NCBI GenBank assembly: GCA_017452035.1
Contig: JAFTNE010000111.1
Location: forward strand, 1 to 6,008
Direction: 5' to 3'
Source: Clostridia bacterium
Lineage (GTDB): Bacteria > Bacillota > Clostridia > Christensenellales > CAG-314
DNA: 6,008 bases
Shown: positions 5,120-6,008 of the stretch, one piece after another
Layout of the letters: each line of letters opens with the position of its first letter
How positions within the stretch are numbered: the first letter of the stretch is position 1
Made by a program: the position numbers and the translations under genes
The notes under the pieces: model-generated
The model's database searches: none
Seen by the model: only the letters and a program-made list of their open reading frames with translations
Told to the model about the DNA's origin: nothing

Positions 5120-6008
5120 TTATTCTTGTGGAATATCGTCAGAGGACGAATCAACAAAACCACCATCAACATCACCCAACTCGGAGAAATCGGTGATACT
5201 ATCGCCAAAGGACAAATCATCGTCATCCTGTGGCTGTGTGGGAGTTTCCACAACTTGGCCCATGTTGATACCGTGTTGTGTAAGGTACTCGGCATCGACA
5301 AAGCGTACAATTTTGCCCAGCCAGAACAGTTCAATTTTGCCCTGTTCACCGTTACGGTGCTTGGCAACAATAAGGCTGTATTTCATCACACCAGAAACCT
5401 CTTCCTTGTGGATGAAAAGTACAATGTCGGCGTCCTGCTCGATTGCGCCCGATTCGCGCAAGTCGGAAAGCACTGGTTCGCCACCACCTTGGTTTTCTTT
5501 ACCCTTGATGTTGCGAATTTCTGCATCACGTTTGAGCTGAGAAAGTGCAATAACGGGAACGTTCAATTCCTTTGCCAAAAGTTTAAGAGCACGGGAGATG
5601 GCTGCAACTTCGTTTTGACGGCCTTGCTTTGCATCAACACCACTGTTCATCAACTGGATGTAGTCGATAACAATCAAGTCCAAACCGTGTTGTTGTTTGA
5701 GACGGCGACACTGAGATGCAATTTCCGATGGTTTGATGGATGCGTAGTCGTTACCAAACATCTTCATCTTGGAGCAAATTGTGTCCTGTGCAATGCGCAG
5801 TTTTTCCAAATCGGCCTCGCCATGAGGAAGTTGACCGGACTTGATATATTCAAGTGGAACGCCCGACATACTGGACATAAGACGTTCGATAATTTGCTCG
5901 TTGCTCATTTCCAAAGAGAAAATTGCCACAGTCTTGCCCTGTTTTGCAACGTTTTCTACAATGTTCATTGCCATTGCCGATTTACCAACACCGGGACGTG
6001 CAGCTAAC
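5120..6008 (-). CDS. dnaB: Replicative DNA helicase DnaB, C-terminal ATPase domain (5' end beyond window)
   Basis: DnaB is the hexameric helicase that unwinds DNA at the replication fork with ATP. About 295 residues are visible, reading in frame to the window edge. The true start and the N-terminal primase-binding domain are outside, and ATG 5974 is internal. Walker A is ARPGVGKS right at the edge (family form usually ARPSMGKT). FSLEMSNEQIIERL follows, then Walker B in LDLIVIDYIQLM, the sensor-like region ending NVPVIALSQLKR, DLRESGAIEQDADIVLFIHK with the conserved arginine, and LIVAKHRNGEQGKIELFW. No intein or insertion interrupts these motifs. After the core, roughly the last 40 residues form an acidic tail with 13 Asp/Glu and no Lys/Arg, containing QDDDDLSF and ending SSSDDIPQE. 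glnS follows 24 nt downstream. RadA and other RecA-like proteins are ruled out by the DnaB-specific motif set. Confidence 0.96.
   Translation of the reverse strand, partial: LAARPGVGKSAMAMNIVENVAKQGKTVAIFSLEMSNEQIIERLMSSMSGVPLEYIKSGQLPHGEADLEKLRIAQDTICSKMKMFGNDYASIKPSEIASQCRRLKQQHGLDLIVIDYIQLMNSGVDAKQGRQNEVAAISRALKLLAKELNVPVIALSQLKRDAEIRNIKGKENQGGGEPVLSDLRESGAIEQDADIVLFIHKEEVSGVMKYSLIVAKHRNGEQGKIELFWLGKIVRFVDAEYLTQHGINMGQVVETPTQPQDDDDLSFGDSITDFSELGDVDGGFVDSSSDDIPQE

Noticed and set aside
4832..6007. 391-codon open frame on the plus strand running to the window edge
   Set aside because: It lies opposite glnS and dnaB in the same codon register and crosses their junction by chance; it has no family features.

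Overview
The window reads as an ordinary, moderately AT-rich bacterial chromosome segment in which every convincing gene lies on the minus strand. Transcription therefore runs from position 6008 towards position 1. The replicative helicase, the clostridial-looking AlaRS N-terminus, the bacterial GlnRS, the good GGAGG-type ribosome sites and a housekeeping promoter of TTGACA-N17-TATATT form all suggest an uncultured gut-type Bacillota (Clostridia-like) bacterium. That placement is inference from protein style, not from a marker gene comparison. I see no phage genes, insertion sequences, CRISPR arrays, tRNAs or rRNAs.

Layout in the direction of transcription: (1) 6008-5120, the C-terminal ATPase half of replicative helicase DnaB, cut by the window edge at its Walker A motif and ending in an unusual acidic tail. 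(2) 5095-3455, complete glutaminyl-tRNA synthetase GlnS, 24 nt after dnaB and probably co-transcribed with it. (3) 3454-3300, an intergenic region with a strong sigma-A-type promoter, AT-rich and TTGACA-type inverted repeats, and a perfect 9-bp hairpin in the leader. (4) 3299-2487, a soluble protein made of seven regularly spaced zinc ribbons. (5) 2474-1503, a second zinc-ribbon protein with three ribbons, a lysine-rich linker and a multi-span membrane domain. Its start is 12 nt after the previous stop, so (4) and (5) form a two-gene operon. (6) 1502-1295, an intergenic region with a probable terminator and a possibly structured leader. (7) 1294-1, the N-terminal 431 residues of alanyl-tRNA synthetase AlaS, cut by the window edge.

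Three of the genes are core information-processing genes (replication fork helicase and two aminoacyl-tRNA synthetases). The zinc-ribbon pair between them is the only part without a known function and the best candidate for something undescribed: a 28-cysteine soluble zinc-ribbon chain encoded directly with a membrane protein carrying the same kind of ribbons. A shared complex at the membrane is plausible but unproven.

The genes avoid the codons TTA, CTA and TCA. This leaves very long open frames on the plus strand opposite alaS, glnS and dnaB. I regard these as shadows, not genes.
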